From assembly GCA_028717765.1 (NCBI GenBank), contig JAQUNE010000026.1, positions 1 through 13,139 on the forward strand: a stretch of 13,139 nucleotides of DNA, read 5' to 3'. The translations under genes were made by a program, and so were the position numbers. Each line of letters opens with the position of its first letter. Position 1 is the first letter of the stretch. This stretch comes from Candidatus Omnitrophota bacterium. GTDB taxonomy: Bacteria > Omnitrophota > Koll11 > Gygaellales > Profunditerraquicolaceae. This document shows, one piece after another, positions 1-6,739 of the stretch. Under the pieces are notes generated by a model that worked only from the letters and a program-made list of their open reading frames with translations, made no database searches and had not been told where the DNA came from.

Positions 1-793
1 CTTTTAACTCTGCATAGGTAAATACCGGGCCATCTTTACAGGTATAAAATTTACCAAGCCGGCAATGCCCGCATTTACCCAGTCCGCACGACATATTCTT
101 TTCCATGGATAAATAAATATCTTGCGGTTCGAAACCTAAATCCAGTAATTTCAAATTAACGAATTTCATCATAATCGGCGGCCCGCAAACTATGGCTACG
201 GCTTTTTTCACATCCACGGGCAAATCATTTAGCACTGTGGTAATCAAACCCACATTACCATGCCACTCGGGATTACCCACGTCAACTGTGGTCAAAATAT
301 CGACTTTTTGTATCTTTGACCACTCGGGGATTGCCTCTTTGTAAACAATATCCGCCGGGCTTCTTGCTCCGTAACGTAAGACCACCTTGTTATATTTATC
401 GATTTGCGCAAAAAGGCTAAAGAGTAATGAACGTAGCGGCGCTAACCCGACACCTCCTCCGACGATCAAAATATCCTTTCCGACAAATTTTTCTAAAGGA
501 TATCCTTTACCGTAAGGCCCGCGAATCCCGACTGGTATGTTTTTCGGTGCATTATGCAATAAAGAGGTCACTCTTCCCGCTTTCATGACCGTGACTTCAA
601 TTTTTTCTTTGACGTTCGGGTCTGAAGACGGGGTAAAAGGAGCCTCTCCAATACCAGGCAAACTTAATTCAATAAACTGCCCCGTGCGGAAAGAAAATTC
701 TTCTTTCGGCCTAATGAGAAAAGTTTTTATATTAGCCGTTTCGCTAATGACGTCTTCAATCGTCCCCTCTATCGGCCTATAAATATTCTTCAT
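1..793 (-). CDS. FAD/NAD(P)-binding oxidoreductase with 2Fe-2S domain, sulfhydrogenase gamma subunit type (3' end cut by window edge)
   Basis: This is the electron-transfer subunit that passes electrons between NAD(P)(H), FAD and iron-sulfur clusters in cytoplasmic sulfhydrogenase/group 3b hydrogenases; anaerobic sulfite reductase subunit B is a close relative. Read from the ATG at 793, 264 codons are open to the edge. A ferredoxin-reductase FAD domain fills about residues 1-100 (GQFIELSLPG at 38-47, GPYGKGYPL at 92-100). The NAD(P) domain follows (GGGVGLAPL at 112-120, CGPPIMMKF at 203-211). The C-terminal 2Fe-2S site has C236, C241, C244 and C252 (C-x4-C-x2-C-x7-C), as in PyrK-like proteins. 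The start overlaps the previous stop as ATGA, implying coupled translation with the beta subunit. The stop codon lies outside; only a short tail is probably missing. The role in a hydrogenase rather than a sulfite reductase is inferred from the neighbouring subunit. Confidence 0.85.
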   Translation of the reverse strand, partial: MKNIYRPIEGTIEDVISETANIKTFLIRPKEEFSFRTGQFIELSLPGIGEAPFTPSSDPNVKEKIEVTVMKAGRVTSLLHNAPKNIPVGIRGPYGKGYPLEKFVGKDILIVGGGVGLAPLRSLLFSLFAQIDKYNKVVLRYGARSPADIVYKEAIPEWSKIQKVDILTTVDVGNPEWHGNVGLITTVLNDLPVDVKKAVAIVCGPPIMMKFVNLKLLDLGFEPQDIYLSMEKNMSCGLGKCGHCRLGKFYTCKDGPVFTYAELK

Positions 794-1854
794 ATTTTTT
801 CTTTTATCTCTTTGGCTAAGTCCTTAAGCACTTCCCTAATGTCGATTTTCCCGGGACAGACCTCAATGCACCTGCCGCAACCGCAACAGGCAGGAATTCC
901 TAAATTTTCGACAAAAAAATCAAACTTTTTGGTAAAGCGGAATCTTAATCTTTGCGCGCGCAATTTATTAGGATTTGCTCCGCCGGCAACCCGGGCGTAA
1001 TTTGCATATAGGCAGGCATCCCAGAGCCTTAATTTAGCATTTTGCTGATTTTGTTTCTTCTCATCTAAAAGAAAACAATGGCAGGTATCACAAATAAAAT
1101 TGCAACCACCGCATTCTACACAAGTAAGCATAAACTGCTTCCAGGTCTTGGCATTGTATCCTTGCTGCACTAAATTCTGCACGCTGTCTTTACTGACTAA
1201 ATTCTGCGGCAGTAAATGCCGTTTTAACCTATCCACCAGGCTCTCACGTTTTGCGCGCCTGCCGGCAATCTGCGCGTCGCGTACCGCAATAAAATATTTT
1301 TTATACTGCGCAATTAACTCTTCGCCTTTTTTTGACCCAACCTCCACCACATACCCTTCATTTAAGGGTGATAAATTAAGGTCAAACCCCCAGGTTGGAT
1401 AGGGTAAAATATCCCAGGCCAGGCAATGGCAAACTTCTCTAAAATCAATACAATCTGAGCTGATAATGGTTGTATTCTCTCTTCTTGCCCTATAGAGAGC
1501 ATCAACTTCCACCCCCTCTAAAAAGACAAAATCCTGAATTTTATGTCCGGCAATATCACAGCTTTTTACTCCAAAAATAATTGTTTCTTCTACAATATCA
1601 GTAACATTCTTCTCAGAAGAAAAATAATCCGCAACTTTTTCGTATGGATAAGTAAAGAATGATTTTAGGGGTTCCGCAGCGCGGTAAGGATTAAAGCTAA
1701 GCGATTGTCCGGGAGTAAACTTTTGGTAAGAGAAATCTGCCTCGCGGGTAAAGTTAAGCTTCTTTTCTAGAGGAGAGAATACCCGCAAGGTTTTGCTTAA
1801 TTCTTCGGCTAACTTTTCTAATTGCTCGCTTTCAATAAAATAAATACTGTACAT
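790..1854 (-). CDS. 4Fe-4S dicluster protein, sulfhydrogenase/hydrogenase beta subunit (HydB) type
   Basis: This 354-residue iron-sulfur protein should relay electrons between the NiFe small subunit and the flavoprotein encoded next. The C-terminal part carries two ferredoxin-type 4Fe-4S sites: C245-x2-C248-x2-C251-x3-C255, and C323-x2-C326-x2-C329-x3-C333 followed by Pro. A GVKSCDIAG stretch near residue 97 is typical of the HydB/AsrA family. I chose the ATG at 1854 because a GAGG lies 8 bases upstream; the frame also allows a GTG at 1860, but that leaves only 3 bases to the same GAGG. It follows the release-factor-like gene by 11 bases and overlaps the gamma subunit by 4. The order beta then gamma matches the beta-gamma-delta-alpha order known for archaeal sulfhydrogenases, so delta and alpha genes are expected beyond the left edge. 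AsrA, the anaerobic sulfite reductase subunit, is the main alternative. Confidence 0.82.
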   Translation of the reverse strand: MYSIYFIESEQLEKLAEELSKTLRVFSPLEKKLNFTREADFSYQKFTPGQSLSFNPYRAAEPLKSFFTYPYEKVADYFSSEKNVTDIVEETIIFGVKSCDIAGHKIQDFVFLEGVEVDALYRARRENTTIISSDCIDFREVCHCLAWDILPYPTWGFDLNLSPLNEGYVVEVGSKKGEELIAQYKKYFIAVRDAQIAGRRAKRESLVDRLKRHLLPQNLVSKDSVQNLVQQGYNAKTWKQFMLTCVECGGCNFICDTCHCFLLDEKKQNQQNAKLRLWDACLYANYARVAGGANPNKLRAQRLRFRFTKKFDFFVENLGIPACCGCGRCIEVCPGKIDIREVLKDLAKEIKEKI

Positions 1855-1865
1855 TATCACTACCT

Positions 1866-2231
1866 CTACTCTGTATCTTCTATCTTTCGGCGTAACTTTT
1901 TCTTCACAGAATGCTTACGTTTTTCTTCAAGGATCTTTATCTTAAGATGCCGGGGTTTTTTACGCATCTGTCGACGGATTTTTTCTTTGCTTTGTTTTTC
2001 TGCTTCTATCTCTTTTGCTTTTAACCGGGAAACTTTCTCCAAAAGGATCTTCCAGGCCAAATAACGGTTTTGTGCCTGCGACCGCTCCTGCTGGCACTTT
2101 ACTTCTATGCCGGTAGGCAAATGCTTTAGATATACACAACTAGAGGTCTTATTTACCTTTTGCCCGCCTGGCCCCTGGGAGCGGATAAATTTCTCAACTA
2201 CATCCTCTACTCTTACCAGATTCCTCTCCAT
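1866..2231 (-). CDS. Small RF-1-domain peptidyl-tRNA hydrolase, release-factor-like (ArfB/YaeJ-like)
   Basis: At 121 residues this protein consists of the catalytic class-I release factor domain without codon-recognition domains. The GGQ tripeptide that triggers peptidyl-tRNA hydrolysis is at residues 22-24 in [14 protein letters not shown], and the family's ERSQ-x2-NR element follows near 69-76. From about residue 80 onward the chain is very rich in Lys and Arg. In ArfB a basic tail of this kind enters the empty mRNA channel of stalled ribosomes, so ribosome rescue is the likely role. It starts 7 bases after the rex stop and has no clear Shine-Dalgarno, which suggests translation coupled to rex. 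Placement between a redox repressor and hydrogenase subunits is unusual and may simply reflect operon packing. The family is certain; the exact ArfB assignment is not. Confidence 0.85.
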   Translation of the reverse strand: MERNLVRVEDVVEKFIRSQGPGGQKVNKTSSCVYLKHLPTGIEVKCQQERSQAQNRYLAWKILLEKVSRLKAKEIEAEKQSKEKIRRQMRKKPRHLKIKILEEKRKHSVKKKLRRKIEDTE

Positions 2232-2238
2232 AGCAAGA

Positions 2239-2871
2239 TTATTTTACTCTGGTTTTATTTAGCACATTCACAAAATAGATGAGATTCTCTAATTCATGCT
2301 CGAGATTAACGTTATTGACTACGCGATCATCGGGAGATTCTAACCTTATCGGCGCAAAATTAAGAATGCCTTTTATCCCTGCACTAAACAACATTTGCGC
2401 TACCTGCTGTGCGGCAATATCCGGTACAGCAAGGATACCGATTCTAATCTGATTATCTTTCACGAACGCTTTTAATTCCTCGAGCGGCAGGACCGGTATT
2501 TCGTTATTTTTTTTCAGCTTGGTGGGGTCAATATCAAATGCAGCAACAATCTTGATCCCTTCCTTTTCAAAACCTTTATATTTCATTAAGGCAGAGGCAA
2601 TATTGCCTGCTCCCACGATGATCACCCTCTGGATCGTATCCTTTCCGAGGATATTATTTAACTTCTCCAGTAAATTATCAATCTGGTAGCCGCCTTTTTT
2701 ATTCCCAGAAATACCAAAGAGCGAAAAATCTTTCCTTACCTGCGAAGCTGTAGCACCTATGGCATCTGCTAAATTATCCGAAAATACTTTTACAAAACCT
2801 AATGACTGCAGCCTATAAAGAGCGTTTTTGTATTTGGATAACCGGATAATCGAATTACGATTTGCCACCAT
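2239..2871 (-). CDS. rex: Redox-sensing transcriptional repressor Rex
   Basis: Rex is a dimeric repressor that reads the NADH/NAD+ ratio: it binds its operator when NADH is low and lets go when NADH is high. The 210-residue length is normal. An N-terminal winged helix (about 1-80) holds the recognition segment [14 protein letters not shown] (43-56). A Rossmann fold follows with [10 protein letters not shown] (86-95), where the usual last Gly of GxGNxG is Ala, then AFDIDP (111-116), whose acid favours NADH. The C-terminal [14 protein letters not shown] helix (187-200) is the domain-swapped dimer element. It opens an operon with the release-factor-like gene and hydrogenase-type subunits, so it probably controls disposal of electrons as hydrogen. 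Two candidate operators flank its own promoter, which suggests autoregulation. Confidence 0.95.
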   Translation of the reverse strand: MVANRNSIIRLSKYKNALYRLQSLGFVKVFSDNLADAIGATASQVRKDFSLFGISGNKKGGYQIDNLLEKLNNILGKDTIQRVIIVGAGNIASALMKYKGFEKEGIKIVAAFDIDPTKLKKNNEIPVLPLEELKAFVKDNQIRIGILAVPDIAAQQVAQMLFSAGIKGILNFAPIRLESPDDRVVNNVNLEHELENLIYFVNVLNKTRVK

Positions 2872-2872
2872 A

Positions 2873-2890
2873 TTGTTCTTTTTTTCACAA
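2873..2890. promoter_or_regulatory. Candidate Rex operator 1 (between rex promoter and rex start)
   Basis: TTGTTCTTTTTTTCACAA has the 18-bp layout of the known Rex box TTGTGAA-N4-TTCACAA. The right half matches 7 of 7 and the left half 4 of 7, with intact outer TTGT and ACAA. It starts 2 bases upstream of the rex ATG and lies just after the -10 element, where bound protein would block initiation or early elongation. The operator role is inferred. Confidence 0.7.
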
Positions 2891-2901
2891 TAAACATCAT
2901 A

Positions 2902-2929
2902 AATATAACATAGAGATCCTATTTGTCAA
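2902..2929 (-). promoter_or_regulatory. Sigma-70-type promoter of the rex-hydrogenase operon
   Basis: On the minus strand a perfect -35 TTGACA (2929-2924) and a -10 TATATT (2907-2902) are 16 bases apart. Initiation would fall near 2895, giving a leader of about 24 bases before the rex ATG. It is the only strong promoter-like sequence between peptide A and rex, and it sits between the two Rex-type sites. Confidence 0.75.
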
Positions 2930-2935
2930 GTTTTT

Positions 2936-2953
2936 TTGCTACTTTTTTCACAA
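2936..2953. promoter_or_regulatory. Candidate Rex operator 2 (upstream of the -35)
   Basis: TTGCTACTTTTTTCACAA is identical to operator 1 at 15 of 18 positions and has the same orientation. Its right half TTCACAA is a perfect Rex half-site; the left half matches 4 of 7. The centre is 63 bp from that of operator 1, close to six helical turns, so two Rex dimers could lie on the same DNA face around the promoter. Confidence 0.5.
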
Positions 2954-2980
2954 AAAAATTTGTTTCTCGCTGGTTAAGGT

Positions 2981-3187
2981 TTAGGATAAGGCGCCATCTA
3001 AACAAATAAAACAAGAAGTAGCATTGTAGTAATTAGCACAAGGCCCATGCGTCAGATGAAAGCCTCCAGGAGGCCCTCCTACAGCAGCCATCGCCTTACA
3101 AACTGCCATTACCATATCGTCGCCCTTTCCCCTTATTAAAATACCTAGCATTGGCTTTCCCCATTTTTTCTTGCGTGACTTTTCCAT
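2981..3187 (-). CDS. Peptide A: 68-residue Cys-containing small protein, putative precursor peptide, paralogue of peptide B
   Basis: I do not recognise a named family. The start is firm: AGGAGG (3198-3193) lies 5 bases before the ATG, one of the best ribosome sites in the window. A basic N-terminus leads into W9-x2-P12-x-L14-x4-R19-G20-x5-V26-x3-C30-K31. Next comes a Gly/Pro-rich middle (about 32-47, with GG at 37-38 and 41-42), then G48-x-C50-x8-C59-x2-C62 and the end ALS at 66-68. There is no signal peptide or membrane helix. It is the last gene of the nine-gene mnmA-yqeY string, 21 bases after yqeY. Peptide B at 9696-9902 matches it in length and all these landmarks, so the gene is real and belongs to a family. 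A precursor peptide (leader plus Cys core) is my inference; a small metal-binding or redox protein is the alternative. Confidence 0.8.
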   Translation of the reverse strand: MEKSRKKKWGKPMLGILIRGKGDDMVMAVCKAMAAVGGPPGGFHLTHGPCANYYNATSCFICLDGALS

Positions 3188-3208
3188 CTGCCCCTCCTTT
3201 CAAAAAAA

Positions 3209-3655
3209 TTATCCGCCTAATTTTGTTTTTACTAAATCACTTATCAGCTTACCATCTGCTTGACCAGCAACTTTGGCCGTAACTTCCTTCATTACCTTAC
3301 CCATATCCTTCATCCCCTGAGCACCTGTGGCGGCGATAATCTCTTCAATAATTTTTTTGATCTCTTCTTCGGGAAGTTGAGCAGGTAAATAAATTTTTAA
3401 AATCTCTAGTTCTTTTTTTTCTTTATCCGCTAAATCTATACGGTTGCCTTTAGTAAACTGTTCAATCGAATCCTGCCTGGACTTAATCTGTTTTCTGATT
3501 ACCGCGAGGCACTCCGCGTCATCACACTTATCTTTTTTCTTAGCAATAGCAGTATTAATAATTTCCGCGCGCAAGAAACTCAAGACCGATGATTTTAGAG
3601 AATCCTTCTGTTTCATGGCATCCTTGTAATCACTTAAAATTTTCTCTTCCAGCAT
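3209..3655 (-). CDS. yqeY: GatB/YqeY domain-containing protein
   Basis: YqeY is a widespread 145-150 residue protein related to the C-terminal tRNA-binding domain of the GatB subunit of Asp/Glu-tRNA amidotransferase. Its own function is not settled; tRNA-linked roles are presumed. The 148-residue version starting at 3655 has the usual N-terminal helical pair (LEEKILSDYKDAMKQKD), the KEKKELEILKIYLPAQL linker that marks the family, and the C-terminal DMGKVMKEV...G-x-ADGK segment. I chose the ATG at 3655 over an upstream in-frame start at 3694: GGAGG lies 9 bases before it, the family's N-terminus begins there, and the upstream extension would lie inside mscL. The gap to the mscL stop is one base, so the two are co-translated. 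Confidence 0.92.
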   Translation of the reverse strand: MLEEKILSDYKDAMKQKDSLKSSVLSFLRAEIINTAIAKKKDKCDDAECLAVIRKQIKSRQDSIEQFTKGNRIDLADKEKKELEILKIYLPAQLPEEEIKKIIEEIIAATGAQGMKDMGKVMKEVTAKVAGQADGKLISDLVKTKLGG

Positions 3656-3656
3656 A

Positions 3657-4007
3657 TTAAGAAGCCTCCTTCTTGTTGTCCTTACGGTACTCAACTTTGA
3701 GAATATATTTTACGAAGAAAAAAACTACCGCAGAAATAGCAAAAAAATCAATCAATGCTGCAATAATCGGCCCGATTTTAATCCTTGCCTTCCAGAGGTA
3801 AAACACTGCATCCTGCCATCTTTGCCCGGGCAAAACAATTTCTATTATCGGCATCAATAGTCCTTCGACAATCACATTAATCACCTTTGCTACTGCCTGG
3901 CCTAGCACTAAACCTACGGCAACGCTAATTACTCCGTACGATTCAATAAACGCCTTAAATTCTTCTTTAATTTTTTTTACTTCTGAGAATTCTGTGATTT
4001 TTTTCAT
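3657..4007 (-). CDS. mscL: Large-conductance mechanosensitive channel MscL, short form
   Basis: MscL is a homopentameric inner-membrane channel that opens under membrane tension to release solutes during hypo-osmotic shock. The 116-residue protein aligns well through TM1 (about 24-50): GVISVAVGLVLGQAVAKV and LLMPIIEIVLPG correspond to the G-x3-x-AVG-x3-G-x-A-x2-K and MPP-x-G blocks of the E. coli protein. TM2 is about 77-101. The periplasmic loop (56-76) is short. The chain ends soon after TM2 in a charged tail, so the C-terminal cytoplasmic helical bundle of classical MscL (about 136 residues) is missing or reduced. It starts 15 bases after the pfkB-type kinase gene and ends one base before yqeY. 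The upstream GGGGAATGGG is a weak ribosome site. Confidence 0.85.
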   Translation of the reverse strand: MKKITEFSEVKKIKEEFKAFIESYGVISVAVGLVLGQAVAKVINVIVEGLLMPIIEIVLPGQRWQDAVFYLWKARIKIGPIIAALIDFFAISAVVFFFVKYILKVEYRKDNKKEAS

Positions 4008-4022
4008 TTTCCCATTCCCCTA

Positions 4023-4922
4023 TTAAAAGGAAATTATCTTTTTAAACTCTTTTACCCGCTGATTCAAATCCTTTAAGGTAATCCCCGAAGATCTTTCTAC
4101 GCCAAAATCTTCGATATTAAAAGACGCGGCCATCGTGCCGTAAAGGAGCGCTTTTTTTATGCTTAAGGCATTAATTTTTTTCACCGAAGCCAAATACCCC
4201 ATAAATCCTCCGGCAAAGGTATCTCCGGCACCAGTAGGGTCAACCACTTTTTCCGTGGGGAAAGCTGGCAAGGCAAAAATAAAATCCTTACTGTAGAAAA
4301 ACAATCCGTGTTCTCCTTTTTTAATCAGGACCATCCGCGGCCCTAAGGAATGTAATTTTTTCGCGGCTTTTAAAAGATTAGATTCTCCGGATAGCTCTCT
4401 TGCTTCCTGGTCATTCGCCACATAGATATCTACTTTTTTTAATACCTTAAAGAGTTCCGGACGCTTGTGCTTGATCCAATAATTCATGCTATCAAGCCCC
4501 ACAAATACCCCGGGGCTCATCTCATTTAAAAGATGCAGCTGAATTTCCGGGTCAACATTGGCCAAAAATACATCTTTAATTTTTTTCTGGCTGTGCGAAA
4601 CGCGCGGTTTAAAGGTAGCAAGCACCCCAAGCTCGGTATTAATCGTTAAGGCAGTATTCAGATCACCCTGATATTCCCCCTCCCATTTAAAAGTCGGCCC
4701 CTCTTCTATAATTAGAGAGCTGACGATAATACCTTTACGCTTTAAGAACTCTATATAGGTAAGAGGAAAATCATTGCCAACTACAGCCACCAAGTTTACC
4801 TGGGTAAATAAGCGGCCCGACATCGCAAAATGTACCGCGGAGCCGCCTAACATTTTTTCCCTCACACCAGAAGGCGTCTTAACAGTATCCAGGGCTACGG
4901 TTCCTAAAACAAGGATGCTCAT
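4023..4922 (-). CDS. PfkB-family carbohydrate kinase
   Basis: A ribokinase/PfkB-fold kinase of 299 residues, normal for the family, that phosphorylates a sugar or nucleoside with ATP. The N-terminal strand ILVLGTVALD (3-12) and GGSAVHFA (26-33) form the substrate side. VANDQEA (168-174) is the conserved N-x2-E element, and DPTGAGDTFAGG (228-239) is PfkB signature 2, with the anion hole GAGD and catalytic D234. The substrate cannot be read from the sequence: residue D12 and the lid region (about 76-95) do not match a specific subgroup that I can name. The start overlaps the protease gene's stop as ATGA, so the two are translationally coupled. Family confidence is high, substrate unknown. Confidence 0.92.
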   Translation of the reverse strand: MSILVLGTVALDTVKTPSGVREKMLGGSAVHFAMSGRLFTQVNLVAVVGNDFPLTYIEFLKRKGIIVSSLIIEEGPTFKWEGEYQGDLNTALTINTELGVLATFKPRVSHSQKKIKDVFLANVDPEIQLHLLNEMSPGVFVGLDSMNYWIKHKRPELFKVLKKVDIYVANDQEARELSGESNLLKAAKKLHSLGPRMVLIKKGEHGLFFYSKDFIFALPAFPTEKVVDPTGAGDTFAGGFMGYLASVKKINALSIKKALLYGTMAASFNIEDFGVERSSGITLKDLNQRVKEFKKIISF

Positions 4923-5917
4923 TTAAAAACCTCCTTAATAGCCAATTTAATCAGTTCAATGTCCCAGTGATGCGCGATTAACTCATGGGTAATCATTTCC
5001 GCACTATTTCCTTGTAATTTCTTGGCACTCACAAAAGCAATGAGAATGCTTAAATTAAATTTTTGCCCCTCATTTAAAATACTTTTTAGCTCTCTTTCCT
5101 TATCTCCTTTATTAGCGAAAAAAGCAAAAAGCGCGAAAAGAATCGGAATAGAAAGAATAAAGAGGGAACCGTAAAAAGCGCTATAGTTGCTCTTTCCCAA
5201 TATATAGGCAGATACCCCCCAGAAGGCATTAAACAGGTAATGCGCCACAATTACCGGAATAATCCCGTATTTTAAGAAGACAAAACCTAAAAGTATGCCC
5301 AGAATACTTACCTCAATGCCTCTAAACCAAATAGGAAAAATTGCGTATTGGGAATGGCCGAATCCCCAGATCAAAGCGGCAAAAAGAACTGCCAAAAAAA
5401 CATTCTTCAGGTATTTTTTCGCCCAGGTGATCCCGAAGAGCCGAAAAATAATTTCTTCGTTAATACCAGCAGTAGCGGCAAGGACAAAAGCGCTAAAGAA
5501 AGGCAGGTTCGCTGAAGAGAATTGCGTAAGGTTAAACCATTCCTTCCACACCCCAAAATACTTCTGGCCTAAATAAAATATCAATGATTGCGCTCCAAGC
5601 ATAACAAAGAATACGCAGTAGCCAAAGATAATTGCCCTTGCTACATTGCGGCTATAAAAGGAAGCCCTCAGATAATGCACAAAAGAACTAAATTGTTTTT
5701 GCGGGAATTGTTCGCTACGCAAGACTTCTCCGGCTAAACCTGGCAAAATAATAATCGCGCAAAAAATCGTCAGGTTAATCAGGACTTTTATTAAATAGAT
5801 AAACAAAAATGAAAGTAACGAAACACTGGTTGGATAACCGTTGATAATACTCTGGATATTGTTAAAAAAGGAGAGCAAACTAAGAGCGATAATAAAGACC
5901 GCTACATAGCGTACCAT
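4919..5917 (-). CDS. CPBP (CAAX/Abi-type) intramembrane metalloprotease
   Basis: A 332-residue polytopic membrane protein with the three CPBP motifs: GINEEIIFRLFG with E154, E155 and R159; FGHSQY with H188; and HYLFN with H226 and N230. These are the glutamates and histidines expected at the catalytic metal site. About eight hydrophobic segments are visible, followed by a soluble tail from about 270. Known relatives cleave CAAX proteins, or take part in bacteriocin immunity and membrane-protein processing; the substrate here is unknown. The ATG has no good Shine-Dalgarno and overlaps the previous gene by 16 bases in a different frame, so this may be the 3' part of a single gene broken by a -1 shift near 5905-5920 (see findings). 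The end overlaps the PfkB gene by 4 bases. Confidence 0.88.
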   Translation of the reverse strand: MVRYVAVFIIALSLLSFFNNIQSIINGYPTSVSLLSFLFIYLIKVLINLTIFCAIIILPGLAGEVLRSEQFPQKQFSSFVHYLRASFYSRNVARAIIFGYCVFFVMLGAQSLIFYLGQKYFGVWKEWFNLTQFSSANLPFFSAFVLAATAGINEEIIFRLFGITWAKKYLKNVFLAVLFAALIWGFGHSQYAIFPIWFRGIEVSILGILLGFVFLKYGIIPVIVAHYLFNAFWGVSAYILGKSNYSAFYGSLFILSIPILFALFAFFANKGDKERELKSILNEGQKFNLSILIAFVSAKKLQGNSAEMITHELIAHHWDIELIKLAIKEVFK

Positions 5918-6738
5918 TTTCCGCAGGCGCGGGATAAGATGTCATGCCTTCTTCTGGTGATGACAATGATGCTTTGAGCGATTAAAAAAGCAAACATGAT
6001 AAAATAAAGGCTAAATAAGTACTCGCCAAAAATCATCTGACGTTCTATATAACGATGAAATTTCTCCGGAATATCGAGGCTGCCTCCGGAGAATTTACGG
6101 ATTTCATTTCCGGATACCGTTACTCCGATCAAAAGTTTTGCCCCGCCTTCATTTTCTTTCCAAGGGATATAAACTCCTTTTCTTTCCCAGGAAAAATTAT
6201 AATCTGTCCTTTGTTCATAGCGTTGTGTTTTTTCTTCATGAAAATCGTAATCATTGAAATTTACGGAAAAATTCTTCCTTAAAAATTCCTCGGCATTTAT
6301 CCGGGCAATTTCTTTCTCAACCGGCTCTCTTGGGGCAATATCCTCTATAAGATGGACAAAGCTAACCACTTTTCCGGAACGTGAGCTAATCTCAACAATA
6401 TATTCCTCTTTTTGGAATTCCCTAAAAAATCTGATTTGCCAAGAAAATAGCTCATAATCATATTTCTCGATAAAATTCTTTTCTTGCGCAGGGCCGATAG
6501 TTTTCTGAAGATACCTATCTGCCCAGTCATCACTGCTAAAAACCACTGCCTTAAGGAGCGAATCCGTAGCTACACCGCGTGCCTGGAGAAAACTCTCTGC
6601 TTTAGCAATTGCCTGATGCCTGTCAATAGAGAGGTCTACGAAGGAAAACGCAGGATAGCTGAATTTAAACCAAAGTGCCAGCGAGATAGAAACAGAAATA
6701 ATTAAAACTAGCCACTCTTTAAATGATAATCTATTCAT
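5902..6738 (-). CDS. Membrane-anchored protein with PepSY-like repeats, possible N-terminal half of the CPBP protease
   Basis: The 278-residue product has an N-terminal transmembrane helix (about 9-24), a large extracytoplasmic part (25-238), a second helix (about 241-260) and a short basic cytoplasmic end. The soluble part shows two units reminiscent of PepSY domains. One has DRHQAIAKAESFLQARG (39-55) followed by EYIVEISSRSGKVVSF (112-127). The other has RINAEEFLRKNF (146-157) followed by GGAKLLIGVTVSGNEIRKF (198-216). PepSY modules are thought to restrain proteases, which fits the protease encoded next. The start is one base after the pseudouridine synthase stop and lacks a ribosome site, so translation is probably coupled. 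It ends within the start of the CPBP gene in another frame. The PepSY assignment rests on pattern only. Confidence 0.7.
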   Translation of the reverse strand: MNRLSFKEWLVLIISVSISLALWFKFSYPAFSFVDLSIDRHQAIAKAESFLQARGVATDSLLKAVVFSSDDWADRYLQKTIGPAQEKNFIEKYDYELFSWQIRFFREFQKEEYIVEISSRSGKVVSFVHLIEDIAPREPVEKEIARINAEEFLRKNFSVNFNDYDFHEEKTQRYEQRTDYNFSWERKGVYIPWKENEGGAKLLIGVTVSGNEIRKFSGGSLDIPEKFHRYIERQMIFGEYLFSLYFIMFAFLIAQSIIVITRRRHDILSRACGKWYAM

Positions 6739-6739
6739 G

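Noticed and set aside
537..782. Plus-strand open frames throughout the window, such as 537-782, 1100-1402 and 11048-11368
   Set aside because: All lie antisense to well-recognised minus-strand genes, show no domain motifs and lack ribosome sites; they are frame shadows.
2950..2963. ACAAA-AAAA-TTTGT palindrome after peptide A as a terminator
   Set aside because: The stem is 5 bp of A-T rich pairs with no T-tract after it on the minus strand, and it overlaps a Rex-type site; I cannot support a terminator here.
4919..5917. CPBP protease as the maturation or immunity partner of the Cys peptides
   Set aside because: CPBP proteins are sometimes tied to bacteriocins, but here the gene is fused or coupled to a PepSY-like partner and lies several genes away from either peptide; nothing in the sequence links them.
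5905..5925. Programmed -1 frameshift site joining the PepSY-like and CPBP frames
   Set aside because: The A-run is only four bases and the frame-0 codons GGA AAA do not form a standard X-XXY-YYZ slippery heptamer; no downstream stem or pseudoknot is obvious. The split is reported without claiming programmed slippage.
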